A stretch of DNA of 64,000 nucleotides from Symsagittifera roscoffensis (Eukaryota; Xenacoelomorpha; Acoela; Convolutidae), in assembly GCF_963678635.1 (NCBI RefSeq), contig NC_087067.1, positions 40,258,379 to 40,322,378 of the forward strand. The letters run 5' to 3'. Numbering within the stretch: the first letter of the stretch is position 1; the number at the start of each line of letters is the position of its first letter. The notes under the pieces were generated by a model. That model was not told the origin of the DNA. It made no database searches and worked only from the letters and a program-made list of their open reading frames with translations. Below, piece by piece: positions 53,201 to 61,643 of this stretch. A program made the translations under genes and the position numbers.

Positions 53201-55352
53201 AACTTCAAAGAATTTTATACTGCGAAATTTGTAGACTGCCAAATGAAACAATAAAACAACTCACCGTAAGAATAGAAAGACCAGTACGAAAAGTATATTT
53301 CTTGAATACACATTAATACAAAAACACGAAAATGATAAAACCTTTAATGGTGATTTTGTCATATTTTGTACTTTGATTTTATACTTATTTATATTTTATA
53401 TGATTTTTACTATATTCTTCGATGTTTATGGCTGTAAAATTTTTAGAACTAACTAATCATGATCCATTACTATAACTTATAATAAACTGTAAAGCTAAAA
53501 CTATTCATAGTCTCAGCCAGAGAAAAAATAATTCAACTTTGAACTCAGTGCCTCTTTCTCTCCTCTAACCTCTCAACTAGGATACCATTATCTACTAGAT
53601 CTATTGAGACTAAAAATATAAGAGAAAGATGAGGATCGGTATTAAACTAATAAGTTGTTCGAATCAATACGGCCGAAAATAAGATGACGAATAGACACCG
53701 TGACGAACAGACGGTGTGCCTTATCCGAAATTACACTATGAGAAGACCACCCCGGACTTAAACTCAAACTGTTAAATATAAATTTAAGACATCTTTCCCA
53801 TTTTTTCTATCTGATATCACGTAACAAGTATTCCTTATAGTAGAATTTTCATCAAAAGGATTGACATATGAAAACTGAACCTAGTATTTAGTTCTAGCCA
53901 CAAGAGTAGTTGAAAATTCAAAACTGATAAAAATGTGTCAGGAGCAGTAACAATACTGAGTCACCGATTAACTAATGTTGATTATATGACTAGCGCGCAT
54001 TACTAATCATCGTTAACTATGAGGTTACAAGTTAAAAGTTATGGATATCTTGACTTAGGCTGATGCCCCTTTTGTACTATTTTCAGGCATCCATTTTGGG
54101 CTGAACGCCAGTATATTTTTGTAGACAAAATTCTTCAAAAAGGGCCTAAAACGCACATTTTGTCCAGTTTTTTTTAAAACTTTTTTTGTCGAAATAGGGT
54201 CTTCATAAAGAGCTTGGAAAGCTCTGAAAACCAATTTGGTCGGCCTAAAAAGCGGTCGACAAAGTTTTTGATTTTTTTGAAAATCCGCCCCCCCTCTCAA
54301 GAAAAACCTAGATTTACACCTTGGTATGAATCTGCTTTTTATGTCAGTTTTTTTCTGATTTATTAATGAAAAAAATCCTACAAGTCCCCCCTTTGGCCTT
54401 TGGTACTTTTTAAGAAATCCACTTTTGGCCGACCGACCCTAAAAATTTTCTACAGGCGCCTCGGGCGCCAATATATACTAATTTTGAGGGGGGGGGGGGG
54501 CCGCGCGCCGAAAAAAACGCAACTTTTCGGTCAAAATTTTCCAAAAAGTGCCTAAAAACGCCTTTTTTGGCCCGTTTTTTCAAAACTTTGCCTGCGGCGC
54601 AAAACATTTGGCCAAAATTGGGACAAAACCGTGCTTTGGGAGAGCTCGAAAAATCTATTTGGTCAACCTAAAAAAAAGGTCGTCAAAATTTTCGAGAAAA
54701 TCCTAGATCCGCCCCTGATTCTGTCGACCTTTTTTAGAGCTCTCCCAAACCGAGCTCTCCCAAACCACTAGAAAAAGTGCAAAATTTAGAAAAAAGCGTT
54801 TTTAGGCACTTTTTGGAAAATTTTGACACGCACGTGTTTTTTTGGCACGCACTCCCCTCAAAGTTAGTATCTTTTGGCGCTGAAGGCGCCTTCAAAAAGT
54901 TTTAGGGGTCCGTCACCAAAATCGATGTCTCAAAATAATACAAATTACCCTTTGGGTCGGCAGGCGGTCGAATATGGCTTCTATTGAATCTCCTATGGCT
55001 TCTATGTAGCCATATATGTTGCGACGTATTAAAGGTTGCACATTTTGGTCAACTCGAGCGTTTAAGAATTTTGGATTTTTTATTTCTTTTTTGCTTTCAA
55101 CTTTTGTTTGTCATTAATTACTTTGCTAATTGTGAACTAATTTTCCAGGTTCAATTTCGAATGGCTTCCGATGGGCGCGAAGGTGCAGATGATAATATCG
55201 CTGGAAAAGGAGCAATTGGCATGAATTTGCGCGACGAAGAAAACAATTCTGGAAAAGATAACACATCAGATGATGTTATTGGGTTTAATTTGTACATATA
55301 CTTGCTTATTTTCCTTATTAGTAAACTCATAGTGATTCACTTCATATTTTAA
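26092..55352 (+). CDS. Gene 2: paralogue of gene 1, six coding exons over 29 kb
   Basis: Function unknown. Coding exons 26092-26224, 27949-27963, 36507-36731, 42398-42606, 46546-46689 and 55149-55352 join to 309 codons plus stop, with intron phases identical to gene 1 (1,1,1,0,0). Layout: signal peptide (residues 1-21, ending VPCEA), amphipathic segment FFGKLFKGIKNVVKSV, microexon residues VKALP, helical exons 3 and 4 with conserved Cys (AVCKDG, SGCNELG, LTECMGQ), beta-like exon 5, acidic Asn-rich linker and C-terminal hydrophobic tail (VIGFNLYIYLLIFLISKLIV). Identity to gene 1 is about 82% in exon 1, 74% in exon 4, 96% in exon 5 and roughly half in exons 3 and 6. Introns are much larger than in gene 1 because of LTR elements and other repeats. 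No frame is broken, so both copies look functional. Confidence 0.8.
26344..26551. mobile_element. hAT-type MITE, intact
   Basis: GGCTCTTTTTCATTCCCC to CAAAAAGAGCC, with a perfect 8-bp target duplication GCCTAATT (26336-26343 and 26552-26559). The interior ACGAGTGGTTTTACGAGGTT and AAGACCAAATATGTTTG are shared with the copy at 2600. Confidence 0.82.
26640..26830. repeat. C-rich then G-rich block
   Basis: A C-rich half (CACTCCCACG, ATCCCCCTTATTTCCCCC) is followed by a G-rich half (GTGGGGGTATTGAGGGG, AGAGGGGGAGAGTGGGAG). The arrangement is like the block at 45540-45870 and could form hairpins or quadruplexes. Confidence 0.45.
26906..27126. mobile_element. hAT-type MITE, diverged interior
   Basis: GGCTCTTTTCC at the left and GGAAAAGAGCC at the right, flanked by CAAAAATA and CAAAAATG (7 of 8). 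The interior is only weakly like the other copies. Confidence 0.7.
27485..27595. mobile_element. hAT-type MITE, internally deleted
   Basis: AGCTCTTATT to AAGGAAAAAGAGCC with a perfect 8-bp duplication AACTCATT (27477-27484 and 27596-27603). It keeps only the right half of the family interior. Confidence 0.75.
27949..27963 (+). CDS. Gene 2 exon 2 (15-nt microexon)
   Basis: Acceptor TCTTTATTTTTTAG, donor GTAAGT, 15 nt encoding VKALP, phase 1 to phase 1. Same length and phase as gene 1 exon 2 (VLAFP). Confidence 0.8.
28904..29145 (+). repeat. 5' LTR of the old element
   Basis: TGATACTGCT...GGATATCA, aligned without gaps to 35819-36060. It could extend one base each side as GTGATA...TATCAC. Confidence 0.85.
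29147..29161 (+). other. Primer binding site of the old element
   Basis: TGGCGCACCCAGCAG lies one base after the 5' LTR and differs from the young element's TGGCGCAGCCAGCAG at one position, suggesting the same tRNA primer. Confidence 0.55.
29191..30530 (+). pseudogene. gag and protease remnants of the old element
   Basis: Several short frames together cover gag. Landmarks shared with the young element are RRERGPRVGPNIYYKKAQKK, SRLFLSLGTEGKKIFLR and VEAFHAALTAQAA. The protease active site appears as TTVDTRSPVSFL, where the conserved Gly after Asp-Thr is Arg. The zinc knuckles are not intact. Confidence 0.75.
30782..31690 (+). pseudogene. Broken RT with an internal duplication
   Basis: The block starting AAAACTGGCACTAGATGCAA occurs at about 30785 and again at about 31216, about 430 bp apart. 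Each is followed by a PYLDEIFDGV/PYVDELFDRV motif and LYFTVLDLK/LYFTVLDLN. Further on come TGFYGSTDMPVEFQKAI and the catalytic DDILIV, in different frames. Confidence 0.75.
31735..32390 (+). pseudogene. RNase H remnant with a short internal repeat
   Basis: 31741-31915 holds a duplicated segment around ACAGAAGCCATTCAA. The RNase H signature follows (RVDFDASDNQLGATLEQQ), then YSTNEFELLAVVWAV with stops between. The downstream 32390-33290 is the poorly conserved spacer region. Confidence 0.65.
33300..34120 (+). pseudogene. Integrase remnant of the old element
   Basis: The zinc-finger region appears as VPVQLRQAVSKRIHRGRPGQ followed by HMHKVIVNLTEECHSYTRYG. The core's first Asp is in QLDYACP, and the Glu motif is GLVERTIQLTKRRL. 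The second Asp is lost in a stop-containing stretch. Several in-frame stops. Confidence 0.7.
34200..35700 (+). pseudogene. C-terminal tail remnant of the old element
   Basis: Frames at 34314-34619, 34652-35089 and 35223-35498 encode Lys/Arg/Ser-rich, low-complexity sequence, including a Lys-rich run near 35010-35090. This matches the position and character of the young element's disordered tail, without clear residue-level alignment. Confidence 0.5.
35819..36060 (+). repeat. 3' LTR of the old element
   Basis: TGATACTGCT...GGATATCA, same length as the 5' LTR with about 29 substitutions. It is preceded by a weak purine-rich stretch (GAGTGGGTATG). Confidence 0.85.
36507..36731 (+). CDS. Gene 2 exon 3
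   Basis: Acceptor TTTTTGGCAG|GT, donor ATGG|gtactt. Encodes GEMWNGMKNLWQHLKTGD through MDKIDADYEM, one codon shorter than gene 1. Both ends of the exon are conserved (NGMKNLW, LKTGDI; QMDKIDADYEM). Confidence 0.86.
36973..37090. repeat. 60-bp direct tandem duplication
   Basis: Two abutting units containing ACTGATATATTTCATATGGA and TTTTTGGAAGAAAAT, differing at only a few positions. Confidence 0.8.
38335..38472 (+). mobile_element. Probable non-LTR retroelement 3' end with (GAA)n tail
   Basis: A locally GC-richer stretch (CGCAAGAGCTAGTGTTCTGC... CCTCTGGTGGAATTTCAG) ends in ACGCAATAAAGAAGAAGAAG. Abrupt composition change plus a simple-repeat 3' tail is typical of LINE or SINE insertions. No RT frame remains, so the family is unassigned. 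Confidence 0.45.
39640..40125. repeat. Two-unit ~220-bp tandem repeat
   Basis: GTTTTGGGCCAAACG, ATTTTTGGGGTG, GAGCTCAAATATACAAAAAA and TTTTTCATAAAGTTATGGG recur in the same order from about 39645 and about 39860, with about 20-25% divergence. Confidence 0.65.
41478..41737. repeat. 130-bp direct tandem duplication
   Basis: Two units beginning TTGTTCTGACTTTCAAAG and containing TTATGCTCGATGTGATTTTT and GATCGAAATAATAGTTTTCA, differing at a handful of bases. Confidence 0.85.
42398..42606 (+). CDS. Gene 2 exon 4
   Basis: Acceptor TGTTGCTAG|GT, donor CAT|gtgagc. Encodes GVGDDIDVLTSWVATYINEL through ADHQAENNH. The first 17 and the last ~25 residues are the most conserved against gene 1. Same 209-nt length and phases. 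Confidence 0.88.
43800..44770. repeat. Satellite-like array, unit about 165-215 bp
   Basis: A unit with CTCGAAAACTACCCTC, GAACGGGTTGTGGGAAG, AAACTTTTTC, AAAGTTATGACCCTCGGAAA and TTTTTGACTG recurs about five times. The CCCTCGGAAAA landmark is near 43968, 44139, 44353, 44522 and 44684. Units are strongly diverged. Confidence 0.7.
45190..45400. repeat. AT repeat cluster (ATTATAATCGATTATA)
   Basis: Repeated ATAATCCATTATAATCGATT and AAAATGGATTATAA words, same family as 15972-16670. Confidence 0.55.
45540..45870. repeat. GTTTACCCC minisatellite and 22-G run
   Basis: At least four degenerate GTTTACCCC/CAGTTTACC units (45565-45665) are followed by G-rich sequence ending in an uninterrupted run of 22 G (45848-45869). 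Likely quadruplex-forming and prone to length error. Confidence 0.7.
45965..46165. repeat. AT repeat cluster (second)
   Basis: TATAATCAATTATAATGGAT, GATTATAGTCCATTATAATG and ATAATCGATTATTATCC words, as in 45190-45400, on the other side of the C/G-rich block. Confidence 0.5.
46546..46689 (+). CDS. Gene 2 exon 5 (near-identical module)
   Basis: Acceptor AACTATTTCAG|CC, donor GAG|gtagcc, 144 nt, phase 0 to 0. Four differences from gene 1 exon 5: two synonymous, two changing a residue (Lys to Asn, Asp to Glu). The flanking introns do not align. Confidence 0.87.
49425..49679 (+). repeat. 5' LTR of the gag-only element
   Basis: Ends in CCACA. The first base pair reads CG where the other copy has TG. 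Boundaries uncertain by a few bases. Confidence 0.6.
51742..52490 (+). pseudogene. Retroelement-type coding remnants of the gag-only element
   Basis: Two open stretches, 51742-51996 and 52262-52486, are A-rich and coding-like but without a recognisable domain. They lie between the 5' LTR and the capsid-like frame and are broken by stops. Confidence 0.35.
52882..53316 (+). pseudogene. Capsid-like gag fragment
   Basis: A 144-residue frame with the spacing typical of retrotransposon Gag: LLKIFNSYRPESSVEDYLNA, then AVIQTTLDEAAQKWFSVLP, then FSKCLIQKKKQLQR and RLPNETIKQLTVRI. The usual A..W(F) and Q...E motifs are visible. No ATG starts the frame, so it is a remnant. Confidence 0.55.
53488..53751 (+). 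repeat. 3' LTR of the gag-only element
   Basis: Begins TGTAAAGCTA, slightly longer than the 5' copy owing to small insertions around 53670-53700. Confidence 0.6.
54050..54960. repeat. Diverged repeat (GGCGCCAAAATTTACTAATTTTGAGG), intron copy
   Basis: Landmarks GGGCGCCAATATATACTAAT, AAAATCCGCCCCCCCTCTC and AGAGCTCTCCCAAA occur here in both orientations (inverted around 54690-54760). They recur at 57170-57440. The G run at 54488-54500 belongs to it. Confidence 0.5.
55149..55352 (+). CDS. Gene 2 exon 6 (acidic linker and C-terminal tail)
   Basis: Acceptor TAATTTTCCAG|GT, phase 0, stop TAA at 55350-55352. VQFRMASDGREGADD starts like gene 1. The middle differs (Asn/Gly/Asp-rich) and the tail VIGFNLYIYLLIFLISKLIV is conserved, again with a Lys inside the hydrophobic run. 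Confidence 0.85.
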   Translation, partial: VQFRMASDGREGADDNIAGKGAIGMNLRDEENNSGKDNTSDDVIGFNLYIYLLIFLISKLIVIHFIF

Positions 55353-55408
55353 TTTAGTATTTTACAAAAGTGGTAAAAACGATATAGCTTGGTTATACAT
55401 TAATGATT

Positions 55409-55414
55409 ATTAAA
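55409..55414 (+). terminator. Possible polyadenylation signal of gene 2
   Basis: ATTAAA, the common variant signal, 57 bp after the stop, followed by TATTTTGTAG. No perfect AATAAA lies nearby. Confidence 0.4.
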
Positions 55415-56394
55415 TATTTTGTAGAATCAAAAATGTAAAGTTTTGAGGTATTCAGTATTGTTTATTGTAATTATTTATAGAATTGGAAACATATAGAACC
55501 ACAAAAAAAATGTTTATAAATGCAGGAGTAGTTTTTCAATGCTCACAACTTTTTTGTTTTGAAAGATAAAAAATCAATCATTCAATCCAAGACGAAGGAA
55601 ACAGACAACAGTGATGGCAGCGTCACAGAAAATTATAAACTTAACAGTAGCAAAAATTAAACAATGTTCAGCTGTGCCCAAGTTTTTTCTCAGTAATGAT
55701 TTGTTGAAAACGCGGAATATTTATGCTTGGAAAGTTTTTTGTTTTCAGCTGATTTTCTAATACTTGGCAAAACGTTTTTGGCGGAAATTTTTGATGCAAT
55801 CTAAAAAGTTTTGGCTGAAGCTCAGATTAACAGATTAAGAAAAAAATTTCACAAGTGATCATACTTTGTTTAGTTGTGGGGGTTTTGAAATTTGGCCAGC
55901 TTGTGATTATCAACGCCCGATATATTGAGTTCTTTAAACATGCGTAGATGGCGATTTAACGCGTTCCAAATCTAATTGAGGCAAATCATTTGGTCTCATT
56001 ATTAGGATACGAGACGCTCAATCCATACTTTTTTTGTTTACGGGGGATATTTTGATGATAAAGGGAACGAATGCTAGAAAAAAAACTTTTAAGCAGTCAC
56101 AATCTTAAAACGTTCTTATTGGCTAAACGCTTTTTGCCCAAAACCGAAGTCACTGTTCACAGAAAAGGACCTATAGCAGCGCAGCAAAACTTTGCTGTAC
56201 CTATTGTGCAATTCGATGACTTTTCTGTTTTCTTTGTTTTTTTGAAAACTCGATTAATAGTTTTCTCCAAGACCCGACTTCGATTTCGCAACATTTGAAA
56301 ATTCATGATTCTGCTTTTTGTTCCATTGGTCAATATTCAATTTAATGGCCTGGATTTACTCTCTTTCATTGAGATGTTTGCAATTTCTTTGAGA

Positions 56395-56600
56395 TTTTAA
56401 ATACTCCTTTCTGATTGGCTGACCGTAACTGAAAAGAAACTTCTAACATTCGGTCTCTCCATCTCGAAGGACGCCATAAAAATTGCATTCACGAAGATCT
56501 CTGCAATTTCACGGAGATTCTTACATAAACATTTCTGATTGACTGAAAGTAACTGAAAACAGATTTCCAAAATTCGGTTTTCCATCATGAAGGAAGCCAC
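56395..56600. repeat. ~125-bp direct duplication
   Basis: TTTCTGATTGGCTGACCGTA (56408) and TTTCTGATTGACTGAAAGTA (56532) begin matching stretches that continue through CATTCGGT/AATTCGGT and AAGGACGCCA/AAGGAAGCCA. Confidence 0.6.
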
Positions 56601-57169
56601 CCATGTTTGCAAAAGCGTGAGTGGGATGAATTTAAACATCTGGAACCACAAATAAAACTTAGTAAATGCCTAATTTTTACTGAATAAATTTTGACCCCCC
56701 AAAAAAAATGGGGTTTGAACCAAAAAAGCATTATTCAAGCAAAAACTTGAGTAATTGGAAAGTTCATTCAGTATTCAATGTTAAACCTAAGTTAATTCAG
56801 TATTCCAAAAAGTTTTTAAACTATATTTTGCACTGTTGCATTTCGTCCTTGTTGATGCCTTGTCAAATTGCCTTTCTTTTGGTCAGCAATTCAATCGAGT
56901 CTTAAGCACTTAATCGAGTCGAAATTTTGTTGACAATTTTAAAACAAAGAACACTGATTATGAGTTAGACTTAACTTCAAAAAGAAATGGTCATTCATGG
57001 TTTGACCTAATCTCATTGTATTCTAACATATTGACGGAGCTCAAAGAAGGAAACACAAAAAAAAAATTATTCTGATATTCGAAACTTCTGCAAAGCAGTT
57101 AAAGTTTTTTATCAGATTTTCATATTTTCAGACGGAGAATCAATAACTTCTCTGCAGTAGCGAAATTAA

Positions 57170-57440
57170 GGGAGGCGGATCGGCCAAAACCCTTTCAAGC
57201 ATTCGACCCCCTGCCGACTCAAAGGGTCCACTTTTTGTACTATATTGAGATATTCACTTTGGCTGATGGACCCTAAAATTTCATTTAAGGGGCCTTTGGC
57301 GCCAAAATTTACTAATTTTGAGGGAAACAAGGTCTTTTTAGTGCTCTGGGGGAGCTCTAAAAATCATTTCTGTTGACCTAGAAAAAAGATCGACAAAAGT
57401 TTTGATATTTTTTTTGAAAATCCGCCCATCCTTCGAGAAA
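57170..57440. repeat. Diverged repeat (GGCGCCAAAATTTACTAATTTTGAGG), downstream copy
   Basis: Shares TTGGCGCCAAAATTTACTAA, GAGCTCTAAAAATC and GAAAATCCGCCCATCC with 54050-54960. Confidence 0.5.
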
Positions 57441-58379
57441 ACTTCAAATCCACCCCTGATTGTATGTCAAATCATTGTATTGAAATTCTAATGGATCAAT
57501 TTTTGTAAATACTACTTTTTGGGGTATAACTTTGCAAAAAAAATTCAAAATTCATTTTTCCAAAATTTGACTAACTGTTTCTAAGAATCTAAGGTGTTGT
57601 TGCTCACAATTCGTTTTTTTTAAAAAAAAACATCCTTCCCTTCCATACAAGAAAAAAACACACCAGTGAGGCAGTACATCAGTGCACAAATATAAAACAT
57701 TCAAAATTGAATGGTGTTCAACAGCGCAAACTTGTTTATTTTTTTTGCCAACTGCAAGAAGCGATTTAATCAAATTGAAGGCAACAGAGGCTTTTTATAA
57801 TTCTAGCCACTGTTTTAACTGGTTTTGAAACATGATAATATATGGTTCAAAAAATTCAAAATTAAAAAAAAATTTCACTCTGCTGCGCTTAAACACTGTT
57901 GTACATGAACTCTTCACGTCGGTGGAATAATCGAGCTTCGGCTTTATGAGAAAAAGGAAAATATTCTGTTCATAACCTGTGAAGCTTCCAGTGAATCGGT
58001 AGAGAAACGCATAAATCAGAAAAGTGAGCAGAGTACAGAAATGCTTAGAATGTAAATTATAAAATGGTTCATTGAAAACTTAGGCATTAAACAGCTTGAG
58101 GCAATTAAGTATCTTTTATCAAAGAAAACAATATGATAGAAAAACCATCAAAATCAAAAAGGAAAATAGCAGTAACGATTTTCACAAAAACTTAAACCAA
58201 CTGAATATGCTTCCATTGGAGAAGCATGTAGAGTAAACGGCTATAAAGTGCATTTCCTCGTCCACCACCAAACAATTCCAATAAAATAGTCTATCAATGG
58301 TAAGAATCATAAAACAAAACTTTTGAGTATTTTGCTGAAATTTTATACTCTCAGTGTTTCTATTGACTATCTACAAATT

Positions 58380-60480
58380 AAAATTTTAACAAAAACGCTC
58401 GTATCAGGGCGAAGCATTTCATTTTCTATGGAATAGTTTAAATAACAATATGTGATGAAAAAAAATTTTTTTTTTCTAAATAAGTTTTTCTGTTTTTAAA
58501 AATCATTGCCCACACGCTATTTAAATTACAAGATGATACATCTTGAATTTAGCAAAGTGCTAAAAAAATCAACGAGCACGCTTTAATACAATTTGGAACA
58601 ATTTCTTTAACGGACTAACTTTCCGCTTGGGCGTTAACAGCTCAGAATATATCGAGCAATAATTGTCTCAAATTGGCCAAAACGGCAAAATTTTACAAAT
58701 ATGATCATATGTGAAATGTATGTTTGTTAATATTGGAGCTCAAAATAAGCATACTTTTCAAAAATATTTTAAAAACCCCTCTAGTTAAAAAAAAACCCAC
58801 GCTTGAATATTTCAACATTTTCTCCAAAAATTGTCGGGAAAAATTTTTCCTATTTAAGCGTCTTCAAAACAGTTAACCATTATCATTCTTGGAAAGCTAT
58901 CCAAATCTCATTGAATAATTCCTTTTGAACATTTTTAAATTAATTAATTTGTCTCCTAAAAATTGAAAATAGTATCTGTTGAAGTATCAATCAATTGAAG
59001 TAACAATTTTGTCATCAATTTTTCTAAAGTAGGTGTAGAACAATTCTTTGATGACTGTTTAATTTGTAAAGTTTTTAAAGAAGGACAGAAGTTGTTTAAT
59101 GATCCATGATTATAGTCTGATACACTCAACCACATGGATTTTTATTATGTATTGTTGAAAAAGTCCAAAACAAAAAATTTTTAAATTTGAAGCGCCTGAT
59201 AACAAACAAGCAGATGAATTGGTATTATGATTGAAAATTGAACTTTTTTAAAATTTACTAAGTATTGGCAGCTAAGAAACGAACTTAAAAAAAAACTGTT
59301 CGATTCCAAATTTTCTCAAATAAAATCAGTCGAAGTTTATTTTTTGCAACACAATTATAAAATCATTATTTGATATGACTTTTTTTTAACCAGTTTCTGC
59401 TATTTATGTTTGCATCAGCTAGTTTGAATGAATTAGTTTTAAACAAACTTTAGATCAACTTTTGGTAATAATCATAATTTGAAATTTTATCAGCTGTGCA
59501 TCTAGAAAAAACAAGACTGCTGCAGGATGGAGAAGCTCGTTCACACGGCAGCAGTTTAATGGCTGTGAAAATGCTTAATTTTTCTTTGATCCTCATTTTA
59601 TAAAAAAAAAACTCCACTGAAACATTTTCATTGTTTTTGAGTCTGATTAAATTGCTGCTAACGCTTAACAGCACGAAATATACCGTGCATTGGTAATGAT
59701 TCACAAAACTGGCCAAAAAGTTAGCCAAGAGGTGTTAAACAACAATATGACTGCTCGAATGAAGATAAAGCGTTGGACGTTCCGACTGCCTTTTAAGTTT
59801 TATAAAACAGTTTTGCTTTGGAAAAATTGATGAATCTTTTAAAAAAATGATATTTTCAGATTTTTAAAAATCATTCCCCAAACGCCTTATTAAATAGGAA
59901 GTGACAAGATTTGCGTCTAGTAACGCAGCAAGTATGACAACTAGCCTTCTTCAACCAATTTGGAACAATTCTTAAGACGGATTTTTATTCCGCTCATGCA
60001 TTAATAGCTCGAAATGTATCGCTCGCTAATTGTCCCAATATGACTAAAGTTGCAATCTTTAAACCTCCATAAATTATTACAGGTGAAAAAACTTTTTTAA
60101 TTTGAGCTCAAGATAATGATATTTATTAATGATATTTTAAAATTGCTAGGTTAAATGTCAAAAAGTGTCTGGAGAAAAGCCACCCCGACTGCAAATGCTC
60201 CGTCATTTTTTCAAAAACAGTCCTAACACTACTAATTGTCATAACTTCAATCGTGCAGGGCATTTATTGACCAAACATGTCCCCTCAACCAATTTGAAAG
60301 TATTTGCAGCGCATGAATAAGTAGCGCATACGCATTTATCATCAAAAGTTTCTTAGAATAAAACATAAATTAGTCCAGAACATAGCAAAAATGATTTTTT
60401 TTGATTTCTTAAAAACGCACAAAAATTATTCCAGAACGTGACCAAATTGGCAATTACCAAAACTTCATCAAAATTATTTC
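58380..60480. repeat. Dispersed repeat family, downstream copies
   Basis: CGCTCGTATCAGGGCGAAGC (58394) and CTGCTCGAATGAAGATAAAG (59753), each followed by a short block ending in ATAGTTTAAAT or similar. AATTGTCCCAAT and CAATTTGGAACAATT words follow. Same family as 9230-10310. Confidence 0.5.
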
Positions 60481-61636
60481 GGGTGAAAAAGTTCCTTTGT
60501 TTTTTGTCTATTGGGTTATAGTACATTTTTTTGCTATTTTTTCTTAATCGTGGATCAAAATTGGATAATTATGGTGAATAAATAATTGTCCCAGTTTATT
60601 CCTCAGTTTTTTTATGGGTGCTTTTGAAAAAATTTCCCATTTTTAAATTGGGATAGAAGGTTTGCTGAAAACTGCGCATAAAGTCCATAATATTTTTTGA
60701 GTTTTTGAGCAAAAATTCTAAGTAGTCGCCAATGAAGGTTTATCTTAATGAAGGGAAGGTTAATCTTACACGAATGAAGGTTAATTAGTACTGAAAATTG
60801 GTCTCACATGATTTGATTTATGAGACAAAAAGCTAATACGAGCAAAATTGAAATGAAGAAAAAAGTACATCTCTTAATTTTTTCTCATCTACTAAAAAGT
60901 TTTCAAGGTTTTTATTTCAATTTTTTGTGCTGAATCAAAACAGTGACAGCTCGTTTTTCCCGCCACTGGAAGGAAAATTACCATTTAAAATGAAACGAAC
61001 AAGAAAGGATGCAATTAGCTAATAAACCGATTCGTCGAGAGGATCTTATTAGTTTTTAGGGGGGCCCGTTCGTCAAAAGAGATATATTTGATTATCCAAC
61101 ACTGCTTTAAGCTTGCTTTCTTTTTGACGACACTTCCAAATATGATTCGAACTGTTCATCCTCCATTTTTTTGCATGTTAAACACTAACACTATTGAAAA
61201 TCAAAATATTTTATAACTTTTTTTGAATTTCGTTAATTCAGTTTTTGTTTATTCAGTTATACGCCCTACTATCAGATTACAAAATTAAATGAAAACTTTG
61301 CAGACAAAACTTTTCAATTTCCAATTTTCTCTACATGAAAAGTTCAACCATCAGTCAGCTTAGCAATTGGCAATATTAAGCAAATAACCTAAAACGCTAA
61401 TTTTCGAATCGAAATAAAAAGATTAATTTGTTTACCTCAATTAAATTTGAAACAATTATGAGTGTCCCCATTGAACGCATAACTCCGGGTTATCATCAAG
61501 TGTTGATCCAGCGTCGTTCTAAAAACTTACAAACCACATCAGAAAACAAAACTTATCTGTGTTATCTCAACTCAACGCGCGTCATAAATGGTGTCGTACA
61601 AAATCTTCACTGCCTTACCAAAGTGTTCACAAAAAA
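60308..61636. repeat. Tandem duplication, unit 1 (1.33 kb)
   Basis: Begins AGCGCATGAATAAGTAGCGC and ends GTGTTCACAAAAA. Nearly identical to 61642-62970 with an offset of 1334-1335 bp; differences are one T in a run near 61735 and TTAATCG against ACAATCG. Six bases (ATAAGT region) join the units. Confidence 0.92.
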
Positions 61637-61643
61637 TAAGTAG
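61458..61643 (+). CDS. Small ORF, unit 1 copy (truncated by the junction)
   Basis: ATG opens MSVPIERITPGYHQVLIQRR and continues for about 60 residues. The last residues (KNK) come from the duplication junction. I recognise no family. The composition is less AT-biased than the surroundings, which makes it coding-like, but no splice or promoter support is visible. Confidence 0.3.
   Translation: MSVPIERITPGYHQVLIQRRSKNLQTTSENKTYLCYLNSTRVINGVVQNLHCLTKVFTKNK

Larger units (their letters stand above)
49425..53751 (+). mobile_element. Probable gag-only (non-autonomous) LTR element
   Basis: Diverged direct repeats at 49425-49679 and 53488-53751 share ordered blocks such as ATCTATCGAGACTA/ATCTATTGAGACTA, AGGATCGGTA, GACGAACAGACGGTGT and CTATGAGAA. 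The A-rich 3.8-kb interior encodes a capsid-like protein on the plus strand but no protease, RT or integrase that I can see. The LTRs differ at perhaps a quarter to a third of positions, so the element is old. Confidence 0.65.
46690..55148 (+). other. Gene 2 intron 5 (8.5 kb)
   Basis: Phase 0 intron. 46690-49424 is AT-rich with no clear feature beyond short runs. 49425-53751 is the gag-only LTR element. 54050-54960 is a diverged repeat also found near 57170-57440. No exon seen. Confidence 0.55.
55353..60307. other. Region downstream of gene 2
   Basis: Starts with the 3' UTR. Afterwards come a ~125-bp duplicated unit (56395-56600), a repeat copy (57170-57440) and the dispersed CTCGTATCAGGGC family (58380-60300). 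No gene recognised; the open frames are short and overlap repeats. Confidence 0.5.
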
